From Zygaena filipendulae (lineage: Eukaryota > Arthropoda > Insecta > Lepidoptera > Zygaenidae), in contig OU015652.1 of assembly GCA_907165275.2 (NCBI GenBank), positions 1,751,001 to 1,815,000 on the forward strand: DNA of 64,000 bases, given 5' to 3'. The position numbers and the translations under genes were made by a program. A model generated the notes under the pieces. The model saw only the letters and a program-made list of their open reading frames with translations, ran no database searches and had not been told where the DNA came from. Below are positions 1-11,739 of the stretch, in pieces; position 1 is the stretch's first letter; every line of letters starts with the position of its first letter.

Positions 1-3000
1 CTATCCTTCACTTGGGCTTGACGCTGACAGCTGTCGCCTTGGCCTCGGGACACGTGCACTTTTACGACGGCAAAGCGCGGCGGGACACGTTGTTCGTGAG
101 AGGTAAGCCATCTATTTTGTCTATGAACCACACGAGCGGGTATAATAATAATAAATATAATAAAAGCTTGTACATTATTACACAGCGCCACATTGTTCCA
201 AACTAAACGAGTCTTGTAGCCTACTATTACATGGGGTCAACTAATATTATATTTGGTCATATACTTTTTTAAATACATAGACACATAATATATTAAAACA
301 TTACCATTATAAATGCGAAAGTGAGTTTGTTTGTTTGTTTGTTACGCTTTCACGCCTCATCGGCTCAGCTGATCATCATGAAATTTTGTATATTGATGCG
401 ATTGATGCGACGACGGTAGCCACTATAGTCCAACGGTGCTGTTATGTATCAGCTCAGAGTGGTATCAGTGAGTGAGTGAGTTTTGCTAAAATAGTAAAAA
501 TTTCAGTGTTACAATTTCAGTTTATTTTTATTTCAGATGTATCGGTGATGAGATTCGGCCAACTTGGCCAAGAGGAGCACGTCCTTGTCATAGTGTCCAG
601 TGGTGAGTGTCACCTAATGAACTGATGGAATAATTTTCTACGGAACCAAGTTCTAAAATACAGCATGTTATGTATCAATCAGATAACTCGCCTATCCGTA
701 AAATTGTTGGAGAGGAAGAAGGAAGAATCAATTATTTAGATAAATAATTAATTTTAAAAAAATACCAGAGCATTCGTCAAAATAAGAAAAATAAACTAAA
801 TTACTAAAGTAAATCTTAAATCTACCTAAGACTTTTTTATATTTGTAGGAATCTTAAATACCTCCTTATTTCCTTCATCCTTGAGCGAATAAAAGAGTGG
901 AAATGCTTCTAATATCTATCGAATGCTTTTCTGTACTAATATTATACAGCGGTAAAGCTTGAAGTTTATGAGGTTGTAGGGAGTAATCTTTGGATCTGTT
1001 GAACCGATTTTCACAATTCTTTTACCAATAGAATGCTACAGTGTTACTGAGTGTCATAGGGTAATTGTTATCGCGGAATTCCGAAATCCCCGCGGGCGAA
1101 ACCGCGAGGGAACAGCTAGTCTTCGATAAAGGACACCTCTTCCTCAGGCGGGAGTTTGGTTCTGAAGATACTGAAGCGCACGGCGGACTTCAACGCGCAC
1201 GCGGCGGGCGTCGAGTCCGCGGCGGACGCGGCGCAGGCGCAGGCGCAGCGGCCCTGGCTCATACCCAAGAAGTCCAAGCTGTTCCTGGAACAGTCCATCA
1301 GGGAGCGCGACGGTGCTGCCGGTGAGTGAAACAGACCGATACCTATATCTGTCCTTTTCCTTTCGTTGACTAGGATAAGTTGTTGTCAACAGTAGCGGAC
1401 CTATACTGTCCGTTCTGTTTCATGGTGAAGTTTTCACTTTCATCACAAAAACATTACATACGTATCTTGATGCGGGACAACCTGCGAGTTTGTGCGTGAT
1501 ATTTACCAGGCCAATTGTAATAGTAAAAATTGCTGTCTTGGCTTCGATGGTATAAAATTAATAATAATAATCACGACTCTTATAATTAAGAAAATTAGAA
1601 AATTAGCAATATTTTAAGCTGTCGCTTCTTTCCGCAGTTTAGTTATGTGTACTAAATGGTTTTCCAATCAGAGGTGTTATTTTGATATTCAAAGAAAAAT
1701 GCCATTTTTTGAGATAAATGATCGGATGTTTATTTCATTATAAAGAGGAAGGTATGCCGTTAATAATAGAAAATAACATCAGCCAAATGACCACCACGAC
1801 CACGCCACGCCTGCAGGACCATATTATTTTTTATTCTTTTCCATAACCAAATCGCAAAATGGCAGCCTATGTTGTGTGTGTATGTATATACATCGTGATA
1901 AAACCATAATATGGTGGTAGGGCACTCTCTAGTGCCCGACTGGCTAGCTACCACCTTCAAGTTGTAAATCTGTCGTCAAGCACCTAACGGTGTGTTCCGG
2001 CAGCCCCACTTGAAAGCCAGTTCCCAACCCCGTTCCAGGTCGGCAACGCACCTGCAAGCCTTCTGGTGTTGCAGATGTCCGTGGGCGGCGGTAATCACTT
2101 ACCATCAGGTGTGCCACCTGCCCGTTTGCCCCCCCTTTTTTTTTCCGCGAGGAAGGGAAAATCCCTAACGGACCCCTGCCAGGCCGTACTGGCAGGGAGT
2201 GTCCGATTTGCACGGACTAAAAACCCCTCCTCCAGGCTACTCGTAGCAGCTGAACGGAACTATAATTTAACTCATCGTTCAGCTGCAAAGTGTTTCTGGA
2301 TGTTACCCTTCTCTTTCTATTGCCTCAAGCTCTCTCTCAAAGGTCTGTTTTTGCTTCATGATTGAGGTGATAAAGTCGCTGATGCGATTCCAGTTCCCCT
2401 CGCAGCCTAGCATCACCTCGATCATGTTCTCTTTGCTGATGCTGTGGGTTAGATCCCTGATCAACAATTTTGTCCCCTTGCCCGTTTGCCCCCTATGACA
2501 TGAAAAAAGAACACCTCTTATTGGAAAACCCTGTATATCGTCCGCCCCCAGCGATGCACGCGACGTTCCAGCGCGAGTTGAACAGGACGCGATTGTTGGC
2601 GGCGCGCACGCTGCTCGAGGCGCACACGCGCGGCGACAACGCGCTGGCGGCGGGCGCGCTCGAGCCGGTGCGCCTCTCCGCCGAGGTACAATAGAATAGA
2701 ATAAAGTTTATTTGCTCAATTTATTTAGGCGTACCCCGCAACATACATTATGAGAATTTACTTAGCTTTTTTATTATCTACTTACTCTACTTTTACTTTT
2801 TAAATTATCTTTGAAACTAAGAAATGTAGATTGTGGACGGTCTTATTGGTAGTGTAAAGCCACTGAGCATATAACCACTAGAGAGCGTATACGCCGATTT
2901 CTTCTAAGTACACGACTCACTGCCGCGGGCCGGGGGACGAAGGAGAATGCCCGGCTGTAATTGGTCAGTTCAAGGTCAAGTTGCGTATGTATGCCAGGTA

Positions 3001-6000
3001 GGGATTGCTCTACTTAACTAAGAAAGAAAGAAAGAGATAGAAGGATTAGAATTTCCTAATGGAAGAAAGGGACTTTTCCAAAAGACATAAACGCGCTGTA
3101 CTTATCCTTTTGCTGTCACCAAACCACCATTTTAAGAAGACCCCTGCCGTGGCTCGTAATCTGATTAAATCAAACATAATTTTCGTAGTATTTACTTACC
3201 GATGAAAAGTTATGCCATCCTTTTTGTAACTAGATGTCTTGGAATGTTTCCCGCACCACTTTACTGCGCATGAAGGCATTTTTATGCGTTATAAATTGTA
3301 AACAAAACCAAAAATTTTTTAAATAATTTAGCGTGCACACAGGTCTGGAACTTGGTCACAACTAAAATGGTTACTAGTACCGTAGTCTATACATAGGCGA
3401 CAAAATACTAATAGTTTTCGAGCGTCGGGGCACTGTATGCGCAGTCAAGTGGTTTTATAGTCTTTGTGTAAAGCCATCTCCCTTCTACGGTCGCCACTGA
3501 AAATCAGCGTCGTGGAACTTAGTGCCACGGCATAATGCTGAGTGGTAGCCATTTCGGTACCAACTATTCTAGTTCAAGACTCACGCTTGTACTTATTTTA
3601 TCTTTATGGTATCAAATAAACTTTTTTCTATTCTATTCTGTTCAAATCATATGACGGTTTTTTTTTACATAAATACATCTGCCAAGATCATACCCTACCC
3701 ACGGTACGTGCGCGTGCGCAGCGGCGACAACACATGTGTTTGCACCATGTGGCGGCCCCTACGCCACAAGTCACGAACTACAACGAAGCGACGAGTACTG
3801 GCTATATAGAAGTACTCAGTAGTATAAACAGGGTCCTTATAGAACTGTTTACTAACTACCTCAACACCTTATGTTACTTAATGGATGTGCAATAAATAAA
3901 TAAATAAATAAGTCTAGAATTGCGGGAAGCTTCCCCTTTGGTGGCAGTCGAGCCATATCCTCCATCCCGCTCCCGCTACAACCATAATAAAACTGAATAG
4001 ACATAGATACAACTGTTACGGTTATTCCCCGGCGGTGTCATCCGCGTGATTTTCGGAACTCCCTCGGGAATTCTAAAATGTATCCTATGACACACGTACC
4101 TACTCATACGCTTGGATTTTTTAGAATCGATTCAGTAGTTCCATTGATCATTACATCTAAACAAACTTAGATATGACGTATTTTGACCCTGTCCTATATT
4201 TGTTTGGGGTCAACCTTTCTTATCCTCGTGATCCTCTTAGCACAGTTTTGTACCATATCTTTGTCGATTTCATCGATGAGGTCTTTTATCGATCGATTGT
4301 TACAGCACTCGTGTTATTACAGTACACGTTTATGGTCACACCCTGTATATGATGTTTGCAGGTGGAAGGCATGGGGCCGGTGTTCCGCGTGACGCTGGCG
4401 CTGGAGAACACCTCGGAGAAGGCGGTGATCGGCCTCTCCATACTGTTCCACGTGCCTCCGACCAACTACAAAGTGGTCAACCCTTATATCAAGGTACTCG
4501 TATTTGTCGCTACAGCAATTTTTTATACATTTTATTTAATAATAATAATCCACTTCACAGCACACAGATTCACTTAATCCCATAATAAGCTATTATTAGC
4601 TTGTGTCGTGGAAACCAAGCAAACGTGGTATATACTACATAGAATTACATATATATTATACTATAGATATATTAACACGCCCACTGAAAAGTTGAACTCA
4701 GTGTTCATCACACAAAGTCCACCATTTCCCCATCTCCTCCGTATTATACATACACCTATATACAGGCTGTAACATTTTAAATGAAGGACATAATATTCAA
4801 TGCTTACATATAAATAGGTAGGTAGTACAAAATACACATACCGCCGCACTCAGAGTCGACTTTAATGATTACTTAGTTAAGTATAGATTTTTAAAACAAA
4901 ACTGCCGCAATCAGACCAGTATAATAAATTAATTTTAATTGGTATTTAACTTATTAAGTTACATCTCATTAAATGCCAACTAACACTAATTTATTAAACT
5001 GGTCTGATTGCGGCAGTTTTGTTTTAAAAATCTATACTTAACTAAGTAATCATTAAAGTCGACTCTGAGTGCGGCGGATAGATATGAAAAAAATATTGCT
5101 AAATCCCAGAGCAAATCTTAACAAAGAACTTGGGTTCTTTGGGTAAAAAGGGGTTGCAAAGTTTGTATGGAACAACGTGTTTTCTTGGAAGCAGGTCATT
5201 TTACATATTCGTTGTCAAGGGTACAGAGAAGGACATAGGGTACTTTTATCTAAAAATTCCCGCGGGATTTTCGAAATTACCGCGATTGAAACCGTGGGGA
5301 ACCGCTAGTTAGTGAATACGTAATTCAAAGTCAAAAATTAACGTCACTATCTATGTGTTTGTTCCGATATAAGTTGCTAACACTGGCCAGTGCTCTTACT
5401 GAGGAGAAATTGGTTCCGTTATAGCTGACAGTATATTGCCGCAGTATCCTAGGATAGGCAGTATGACGTCATAATCGTCGCCATTTTTGTAATGAAATGA
5501 CAATGACACGGATCACAATATACTGGACTGCCTTCCGTTCTAAACCCTAACCAGTATAGCTAACTATAAAAGGCTTTCAGTATACTCAATTGACGTCATA
5601 CCTTCAGTGCTCTTAGTTAAAACGGAACATATCACAGACATAACAGGTCCGCGGAACATACCCCATATTGCGATGTGCGCAGGTGCCCCTGGTGGCGCCG
5701 GGCAGCAAGCTCCGGTTCCCGGCGCGCGTTGAAGAGCTGTTCGGGGACGAGCTGCACCCCGACGTGCTGTTCCGAGCGGTCACAGGCGAGAGCGGCGAGC
5801 GCTCCCTGCTCAAGGTTAGCGCCCACCCGCCATAAAAAGTCATAATAATCACCTTCTAAGATATAAGTAATTAATTTAACATTTTTTTGAGAGTAGTTTT
5901 AGCGTACCTTCTATAATTTTTTTGCCCTTTTTAACCGACTTCCAAAAAGGAGGAGGTTCTATGTTCGATTGTATGTATGTTTTTTTTTTTTTTTTTTGTA

Positions 6001-7823
6001 TGTTCACCGATTACTCGAAGACGATTGGACCGATTTGAAAAATTTTTTTTTTGTTTGAAAAAGTATACTCCCAATTAGGTCCCAGTGCCACCAAGTCGGG
6101 ATCTGATGATGGGATCTTAGAGAAATCGAGGGAACTCTTCAAAAATTATAGGCACACCTATAGCGATTTAGGTATTTTTGATAGTAAATCGTTCATTTGC
6201 TTTCGGAAAGCAAAATTTGAAGAAGTGGAACTGATGATGAAGACCACAGGTGGTCATCGGAACAACTCAAAAATAATACGTATTTCACGGGTTCCGATTG
6301 AAGCGATTTCGAAAATTGTTTTTTGTTTGAAAGGGGATACTCCCAAATTGATTCCATTATTACCGAGTCGAGATCTGATGATGGGATCTTGGAGTAATCG
6401 AGGGAACTCTTCAAAAATTATGAGAACACTTATGGCGATTTTTGTATTTTTTATAGTAAAACGTTTCTTTGCTTTCGGAAAGCAAAATTTGAAGAAGAGG
6501 AACTGATGATGAAGACCACAGATGGTCATCGGAACTACTCAATAATGGGTATTTCACGGGTTCCAAATCGTTAACTTTAATATGGTTTCTAAACAATTTA
6601 TGCCCGTCACAATGTATATGGTGAAGTGGAACTGATGGTGATGCACTAGGAGAACTCCTCAACAATTAACGTCCCTGCGTCGGGAAAAGCAATATTTTGT
6701 AAAAGGTGATGAGCAGTTGACATTAGCCTATTGTAACTTAGAAAAATTACGAGCTAAATCACTTAAAAGCGAGAAATAAACAAAATTTTAACAAAAAAAT
6801 TAAAACCGACTTCCAAAAACACAAAACTAAAAAACTAAAAATAAAAAGCTAAAAATAACGAAATACCGATTTAATCCAAAAGACAAAAACACACGTAATA
6901 TTATTATTGGTTTGTGCTACCACTGATCGGTATGAAGTCGGTGACAAGCCAAATATGGAGGGGGAAGATGGGCTAAGTCGACTCCCGCCACCAGCTCTTC
7001 GTGAGCAGAACAACCCATGCAAGTGGGCAGACACCAGCGGGCTTGTCACCGAATTCAAACCGATCAGTGGTAGCACAAACCAATAATAATTTTACGTGTG
7101 TTTTTGTCTTTTGGATTAAATCGGTATTTCGTTATTTTTAGCTTTTTATTTTTAGTTTTTTAGTTTTGTGTTTTTGGAAGTCGGTTTTAATTTTTTTGTT
7201 AAAATTTTGTTTTAGTTCTGTATTTTGAATTCGTTTCAGTTCTGTTTATTGACTCGTTTTTACCCACTTACATTTAAGATGCCTATATGTATTTCGAAAT
7301 TTAGATTGAGAGATAATCTAACCTAACCTAGCTGTGAGTCGGCGAGGCGAGTATTAGCAAATTCGTTTTTTGTAACCAAAAAATAGTAAATAGTCGGACT
7401 TAGTTCCCACTATGTAAGTTGCTGCTGCCTTTTGAGCAACTGATGTTTTTTGTATTATTCCACTACCCATGTACGAAAATCTGTAATCGGCTTTTTTGTT
7501 TGACACTCAAATGTTCATTATATTTTTGTAGCTGTTGATTTTCCAAATAAAGTAAAATAAAATAAAAATAAAATAAAACTGACCACAATGCGGCAACGCT
7601 ACCGTTGGCTGACATCGGCGCTCGCACGCTCGCGCAGGTGTTGCTGCTGAAGGAGGGTCGCGCCGCGCCGGTGCTGGCGGCGACGGTGCGCATGCCGCCC
7701 ACCGACCCCGCGGCGCTGCCCCACCACGTGCTGCAGCCCACCGTCGCCACCGCCGCCGTCGCCACCGCCGCCGTCGCCACTGCCACCGTCACCACTGCCG
7801 CCGACACGGTGCAGTCAACGTGA
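1..7823 (+). CDS. BBS1: BBS1, BBSome subunit, 3' half (partial, spliced)
   Basis: Exons read by eye: 1-102 (enters mid-exon), 537-602, 1148-1321, 2552-2685, 4362-4493, 5683-5814, 7638-7823, stop TGA at 7821. All junctions are GT/AG and the phases join without a break, giving about 307 residues, roughly the C-terminal half of a protein near 590 residues. Recognised by the run LVLKILKRTADFNAHAAG, the following PWLIPKKSKLFLEQSIRER, the beta-rich stretch VEGMGPVFRVTLALEN, and the final VLLLKEGRAAPVLAATVRMP. Known role: BBS1 is a BBSome subunit, binds ARL6/BBS3 through its N-terminal propeller, and helps traffic membrane proteins in cilia. The visible part should hold the end of the propeller, the helical linker and the C-terminal ear-like (GAE) domain. 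Odd: the tail after the last conserved strand is a Thr/Ala/Val repeat (about 7737-7800), absent from the vertebrate ending I recall. Introns are full of repeats. Confidence 0.93.
301..392 (+). repeat. Helitron-like (Lep1-type) fragment, 5' end
   Basis: Matches the start of the commonest repeat of this window: ATTATAAATGCGAAAGTGAG, then a TTTG run, ACGCTTTCACGCC, and GATCATCATGAAATTTTG. Lies in a BBS1 intron and is truncated after the ATGAAATTTTG block. Assignment to the Lep1 Helitron family is from memory of lepidopteran repeats. Confidence 0.6.
955..1118 (+). repeat. Helitron-like (Lep1-type) fragment, 3' end
   Basis: Degenerate body with GAACCGATTTTCACAATT and the typical end CGCGGAATTCCG, GAAACCGCGAGGGAACAGCTAG. 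The terminal CTAG is 29 bp before the acceptor of the BBS1 exon at 1148, so only a short pyrimidine stretch separates the repeat from the splice site. Confidence 0.6.
1905..2230 (+). repeat. Retroposon fragment (lepidopteran non-LTR/SINE tail type)
   Basis: Contains TGGTGGTAGGGC, GGTCGGCAACGCACCTGC and GCGGTAATCACTTACCATCA followed by GTTTGCCCCC and a T run. I recognise this block as very common in lepidopteran genomes. A second TTGCCCGTTTGCCCCC lies at about 2477-2492. Open frames over it are not genes. Confidence 0.5.
2691..2760 (-). repeat. Retroposon tail with AATAG repeat (reverse orientation)
   Basis: Begins AATAGAATAGAATAAAGTTT six bases after the donor of the BBS1 exon ending at 2685. 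Related to the TTCTA-tailed copies at 3478, 45408 and 48282. Confidence 0.45.
3478..3645 (+). repeat. TTCTA-tailed retroposon 3' end
   Basis: Shares AAATCAGCGTCGTGGAACTT and TTTATGGTATCAAATAAACT almost base for base with 48282-48445, and ends in a TTCTA repeat. The reverse copy is at 45408. The shared tail and lack of inverted ends suggest a non-LTR or SINE family. Confidence 0.6.
3890..3911 (+). repeat. (AATA)n microsatellite
   Basis: Five to six AATA units in a BBS1 intron. Confidence 0.8.
4015..4160 (-). repeat. Helitron-like fragment, reverse
   Basis: Degenerate reverse copy: ATTCCCCGGCGGTGTCATCC, then TTTTCGGAACTCCCTCGGGA. Lies in the BBS1 intron between the exons ending at 2685 and starting at 4362. 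Confidence 0.5.
4537..4735 (-). repeat. tRNA-derived SINE, 3' part, reverse
   Basis: Read on the minus strand it runs from the GGTGGACTTTGTGTGATGAA block through GGTTTCCACGACACAAGC to TGTGCTGTGAAGTGGATTAT and an ATT tail. Same family as 59071-59310, which has the tRNA-like head. It starts 44 bp after a BBS1 donor site. Confidence 0.65.
4841..5077. mobile_element. Palindromic MITE (Tourist/Harbinger-like), full copy
   Basis: About 100-bp terminal inverted repeats: the left end CCGCCGCACTCAGAGTCGAC returns as its reverse complement at 5057-5077. Each arm continues through TTTTAAAACAAAACTGCCGC. No coding. A second full copy is at 33585-33813 and a half copy at 16121-16163. The other two copies sit beside TAA, suggesting a 3-bp TAA target as in PIF/Harbinger MITEs; this one has ATA on both sides. 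Confidence 0.8.
5150..5307 (+). repeat. Helitron-like fragment, 3' end
   Basis: Contains GTTGTCAAGGGTACAGAGAA, GGACATAGGGTACTTTTATC, AAACCGTGGGGAACCGCTAG. Ends with CTAG at 5304-5307, in a BBS1 intron. Confidence 0.65.
5929..6776 (+). repeat. Repeat block with internal direct duplication
   Basis: Opens with TTAACCGACTTCCAAAAAGG, a motif that recurs at 56036 and in reverse at 33346. Two direct copies follow, about 6055-6300 and 6325-6560, sharing ATCTGATGATGGGATCTT, GAGGGAACTCTTCAAAAATT, GCTTTCGGAAAGCAAAATTT and GATGATGAAGACCACAG. A 151-residue open frame spans the duplication but shows no domain and is read as chance. Confidence 0.65.
6777..7213. mobile_element. Fold-back element, ~174-bp arms, 89-base loop
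   Basis: The left arm 6777-6950 is the near-exact reverse complement of the right arm 7040-7213. Shared pieces: AAAACCGACTTCCAAAAACA, CGATTTAATCCAAAAGACAA, GGTTTGTGCTACCACTGATC, GGTGACAAGCC. The arm tip reuses the ACCGACTTCCAAAAA motif that opens the block at 5929. No coding. Confidence 0.85.
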
Positions 7824-7841
7824 ACTAACTGCTCATTCAAT

Positions 7842-8148
7842 GGGCATGTTGACTAATTTTTTTTTAGTCCGTCTTGTAGATTATTAAAAAATATTGGACA
7901 CGTATTTTTTTCCTTTTTTACGTAATCAAAAAATAAATTTCGCGTGACGTCACTATTCGGACAGTTTGTATGGCGGTTTTAGCAACCGCCGCCGTGAAGT
8001 CACGACCCCCTCACCCTAAACTTTAATGCGCTTTATCTCGGTATATTTTAATTTATTTGAAAAAGCAAAAAATACGTGTCTATTGTTTTTTTATTTTCTA
8101 ACTGACGGACTAATTAGAATTTTGATTTTCAAAAGTAGTTCACATCCC
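7842..8148 (+). mobile_element. MITE of the ATGTTGACTA family, copy A
   Basis: Starts GGGCATGTTGACTA and ends with the imperfect inverse TAGTTCACATCCC. Interior: TTTAGTCCGTCTTGTAGATT, GGACACGTATTTTTT, TCGCGTGACGTCACTATTC, ACCCTAAACTTTAATGCGCT. It begins 18 bp after the BBS1 stop codon and contains an AATAAA at 7932, so it may supply the BBS1 polyadenylation site. About 50 bp further right, part of the same sequence repeats (8153-8195). Confidence 0.8.
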
Positions 8149-8532
8149 CAATCCTGTAGATTATTAAAAAATATGTGACACGTATTTCTCCCTTTTTAAC
8201 CGTCGTCCCAAAAAGGAGGAGGTTCTCATTTCGACGCGTATGTTTTTGTTTCCTTTTTTTGCCTAATAAAAAAAAGGCGATACATTAAGTCGAAATTTCC
8301 CTCCTAAACTTTAATGCATTTCATCTAATTGTGTTTTTTTATAATTTAAAAAAGCAATTTTTTAAAATAGATTTTTAGTTATAACCATTGATATACCACA
8401 CACTCATAAGAAACATGTATGTAAGAAAAATTTTAGTATAAAATCTTGTCGTATGTTTCCTTTGATAAAAAAATAACTTATACAATACAAATTAACGTTT
8501 TATTTAAGTAAAATATAGACTTTTATTTTTAA

Positions 8533-8882
8533 ACTAGCTGTTCCCCGCGGTTTCACTCGCATTATTTTTGGAGATCCCACGAGTATTCCGAGATAAAAGT
8601 ATGTACCCTAACCTATATCACAGATAATAATATAATATGCCTATATTTTTTTCTGTACCTTGACAACGTGTAGGTATAGGTAGGTATGCAAAGTTTAATG
8701 TAGTTTCTTCCGAGTTAATTTCGTAATTCCCGTGGGAATTCCGGGATAAAAAGAGGCCTATGTCCTTCTCTGTATCACTGACAACGTGTATGCAAAATTT
8801 CGTGGTGATCGGTTGAGCCGTTTAGCCGTGCGTGAAAGCGTACCAAACAAACTCACTTTCGCATTTATAATATTAGTAAGGA
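8533..8882 (-). repeat. Helitron-like element, reverse, two overlapping copies
   Basis: Starts CTAGCTGTTCCCCGCGGTTT (reverse of the 3' end) and ends CATTTATAATATTAGTAAGG (reverse of the 5' end). A second internal start near 8715 (TTCCGAGTTAATTTCGTAAT) shows two partial copies joined. Confidence 0.75.
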
Positions 8883-11271
8883 TTGATGTTAATTCTACTG
8901 TAAGTCACCAAATATATTATAGCGGTGGTCTTTTAAACCTTACATCGTAATTTAGACCTTACACAAAGCACAGAAAGTCTAAGTTTGGATAGACGAAAAA
9001 TCAGTGATGGTAAAATTTACTCTGTGTTTCCAACTTCATATGCGGAGCGGTTTTATTGGAAAATATGATGCCATTATCCGAAAGATATGAGTATCTTCAC
9101 GTCGTAGCTCAGCCGACGGTGCTATCATTGCGATAGCAAAGCATCCGCGTAGGAGCTGATAGGCGACACCCCTGCGCTCCTCGATAACGTCCTTATCAGG
9201 TTATCCGATACTTAATCCGTTAAAACTAAGTAGTTATAAAATAGGTAGACTTTGAGCAATGGTACCTAGTCTTATTCAGAGGCTATCTATGAGTCTCCGA
9301 ATCAAATCGTTTACGAAAGCTGTGTTTAAAAAAATATAGCGCTCTTGCGACTCGGTCTCGCTTAGTTCTAAACGTGACAGAAATGAAACCTCTTTGCTTT
9401 CGCATTTCTCATCCAAAGAAGTTTTACTTCTAAAACATCGTTAGAAGTAGAAGCAATTCCAATGGCATCACAACAGTTCCGATACAAACTCCAAACACTT
9501 TACAGGTTGTTGTACCTATATTTGTGGATAAATAAATGAAAACCAATTTTCATATACAACGTGTTAATGAATTAGAAACTAGAAAGTAGTTTGCTCAGAA
9601 TCGACAAGCGAATCGATCGCACTATGTTTTAATATAGGTTATATTTTTTAATTTTTACTAGCCCATGTCTAAATTATTTATAATACAATATTAGGCGCGT
9701 ACGCCGAGCGCAGCAAAAAAATTCGAACCGGTTGGGGCGTAGCGCTTGGAATTTCGAAGATAGGTCACCTCCAAACTAGTGTTGAATGACTTTTAAAGTA
9801 TAAATTTTTCGACATAAAATATATTTTAATCATATTATTGTTCATTTTTTTAAACGGGGTGTATCAGGTTTTCAGTTAATTCATTAACACATTGTATAAG
9901 CGAGGTATGAAAATTTATGGAGAGTTAGATCAAACGTTATGCATTATGGTCCGGCATCCCACGCTTTGTTTTTTCAGTGAATGACAACAAGCAAAATTTT
10001 TATGAGTAGGTTCAATTCGACGAGAAGCCCAACCCTTTCCTTTGTGAAAATTCTCGAAACAGGTAGCTCTATTGAAGTGCGTAGGTGAAAAACATGTCAT
10101 TTGAAAAAAAATGAAAAATGCGTTTATTTGGTTAAATAATAATTATTTTTAACCTATGCCTACCTAGATCATAATGTACCTACACTAATGGGCAAATCAC
10201 ATTAATGCAACACCACAAAGGTAGGATAGGAATGAGTTGGTGACCTGGGTTCTAAACTAAGTAAACTTGTATCATAGAACCCAGGGACCATCCGGCGTCC
10301 TTTGACGGGGTGTCGAAATTGTCTGATTAATATAAGATTTTTTATTGAATATTCTACACAGAGTCGCGCGTCTAGGAGAGCCGATCAGAATAGTAAAAAA
10401 AAATCGATAGCTATAAATATTCAAGCCCGTCAAATTAAAAATATGGTTAATTATCTACTGAAGAGTATGAATATGAATAATCTGACAATTTGAACGTGAT
10501 ATAAGGGAGTTAGAGGATCACAAATTTGCATAAAAACCTCGATCGCTTTCTCTTATTTTTTTTTTCGCCGTCGGGTAATGCTGTAGGGTTATGAATACGC
10601 CTACGAGGCGAAAGAGGTGCGTAAAGATCTTAGGAGGAGGTTTAAAGTCTCTGCCAATCCCTCCGGGAGACAGACGTGAGCGTATCTATATTAGATATCT
10701 TACCAAAATAGAAGAAAAGTAACTTATAAAATGAGTGAGTCATTTTGGCGAAAGGTGTGGCTTGTAACACTGCAAAAACTGTCTCTATATCAGTCGATAT
10801 CCAACCGATAACGAGACAAATGTGAAGTGGTTTGTAAACATAGGACAAGTGCCTTAACCTACATGGGAAAGCGATGCACCTGCGATAACGATGTTTGATG
10901 GGCAAAAAATATTAATATCTACGTAAACAAGCGAAACTCTTCGGCTCCTGCTAAATTCGTGTCTTCCCGCGCCCCCTTTATCTAATGAAGTGGTAACGGC
11001 CCGATGATATATGTTAGAAAATATTTGCCAATAAGCAATAACATGATAACCCACAAAATTAAGTTATTGATACAGAACGTTATGGTGAGAGTTATAGAAC
11101 GTTTTTTTAATTATGTGTTTTTACCTTACCTTACATTGTTTAAATACCAACATTATCTTGAACATAAAAAGTTTTTGACACAAAATGGCATTATAATTTT
11201 AAAACACGATTTACTCCAATGTAGGTTAACACAAATATCTATACTATATGTATTATGTAATTTTAAGTAGT
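8883..11271. other. Intergenic, no gene seen
   Basis: AT-rich. No open frame with coding character. A short inverted pair CCTGGGTTCTA / TAGAACCCAGG lies at 10240-10286. Two GC-richer islands (9110-9190 and 10560-10680) look like old repeat remains. No promoter or exon could be defended. Confidence 0.6.
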
Positions 11272-11372
11272 ATAAACCACGTTTGCCTAGTTTCCACAAC
11301 ACAAGCTAATAATAGCTTACCGTGGGATCAAGTAGATCTGTGTGTTGCGAAGTGGATTATTATTATCATAAA
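11272..11372 (+). repeat. tRNA-derived SINE, 3' end
   Basis: CACGTTTGCCTAGTTTCCAC, ACACAAGC, GTGGGATCAAGTAGATCTGT, GAAGTGGATTATTATTAT. Same 3' region as 59225-59310 and 62113-62200; head missing. Confidence 0.65.
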
Positions 11373-11452
11373 AAAACTCGCCCCTCGGCTGAGCCAAAGG
11401 AGGATGACTGAGCCCGACGACCAATGCACACACAACATGTTTTTATTATTTA

Positions 11453-11640
11453 TGGCTGTGCCCCGCGGTTTCACCCGCGGTAATTTCGGAGTTCCCGCGG
11501 CAATTCCGGGATAAAAAGAACCCTATGTCCTTCTTTGTACCCCTGACAACGTGCATGCCAAATTCATTCAAATCTGTTTAGCCATTTTTGCGTGATTGAG
11601 TAAACGTATGCGAAGATAAGAGCTCGAAAGCGCATTTTCA
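11453..11640 (-). repeat. Helitron-like element, reverse
   Basis: GGCTGTGCCCCGCGGTTTCA, TTCCGGGATAAAAAGAACCC, CCCCTGACAACGTGCATGCC, TTTTTGCGTGATTGAGTAA. The GTGCATGCC form marks the subtype that also occurs at 45030, 53619 and 58770. Confidence 0.7.
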
Positions 11641-11739
11641 TCCGACTTGCTTCACATTTATCATCACTGCTCAGCTCCTGTGTCTTAGCGTTATGTTCTA
11701 TAGCCTATAACCTGCCCAGGAGTTTGAACTATAATCGTA

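Noticed and set aside
1065..1389. Extra frames over the BBS1 exon at 1148-1321
   Set aside because: Other frames of a true exon; only the frame continuous with neighbouring exons matches BBS1.
6051..6506. 151-codon open frame
   Set aside because: Spans a duplicated non-coding repeat, has no domain, and the repeat occurs elsewhere without the frame.
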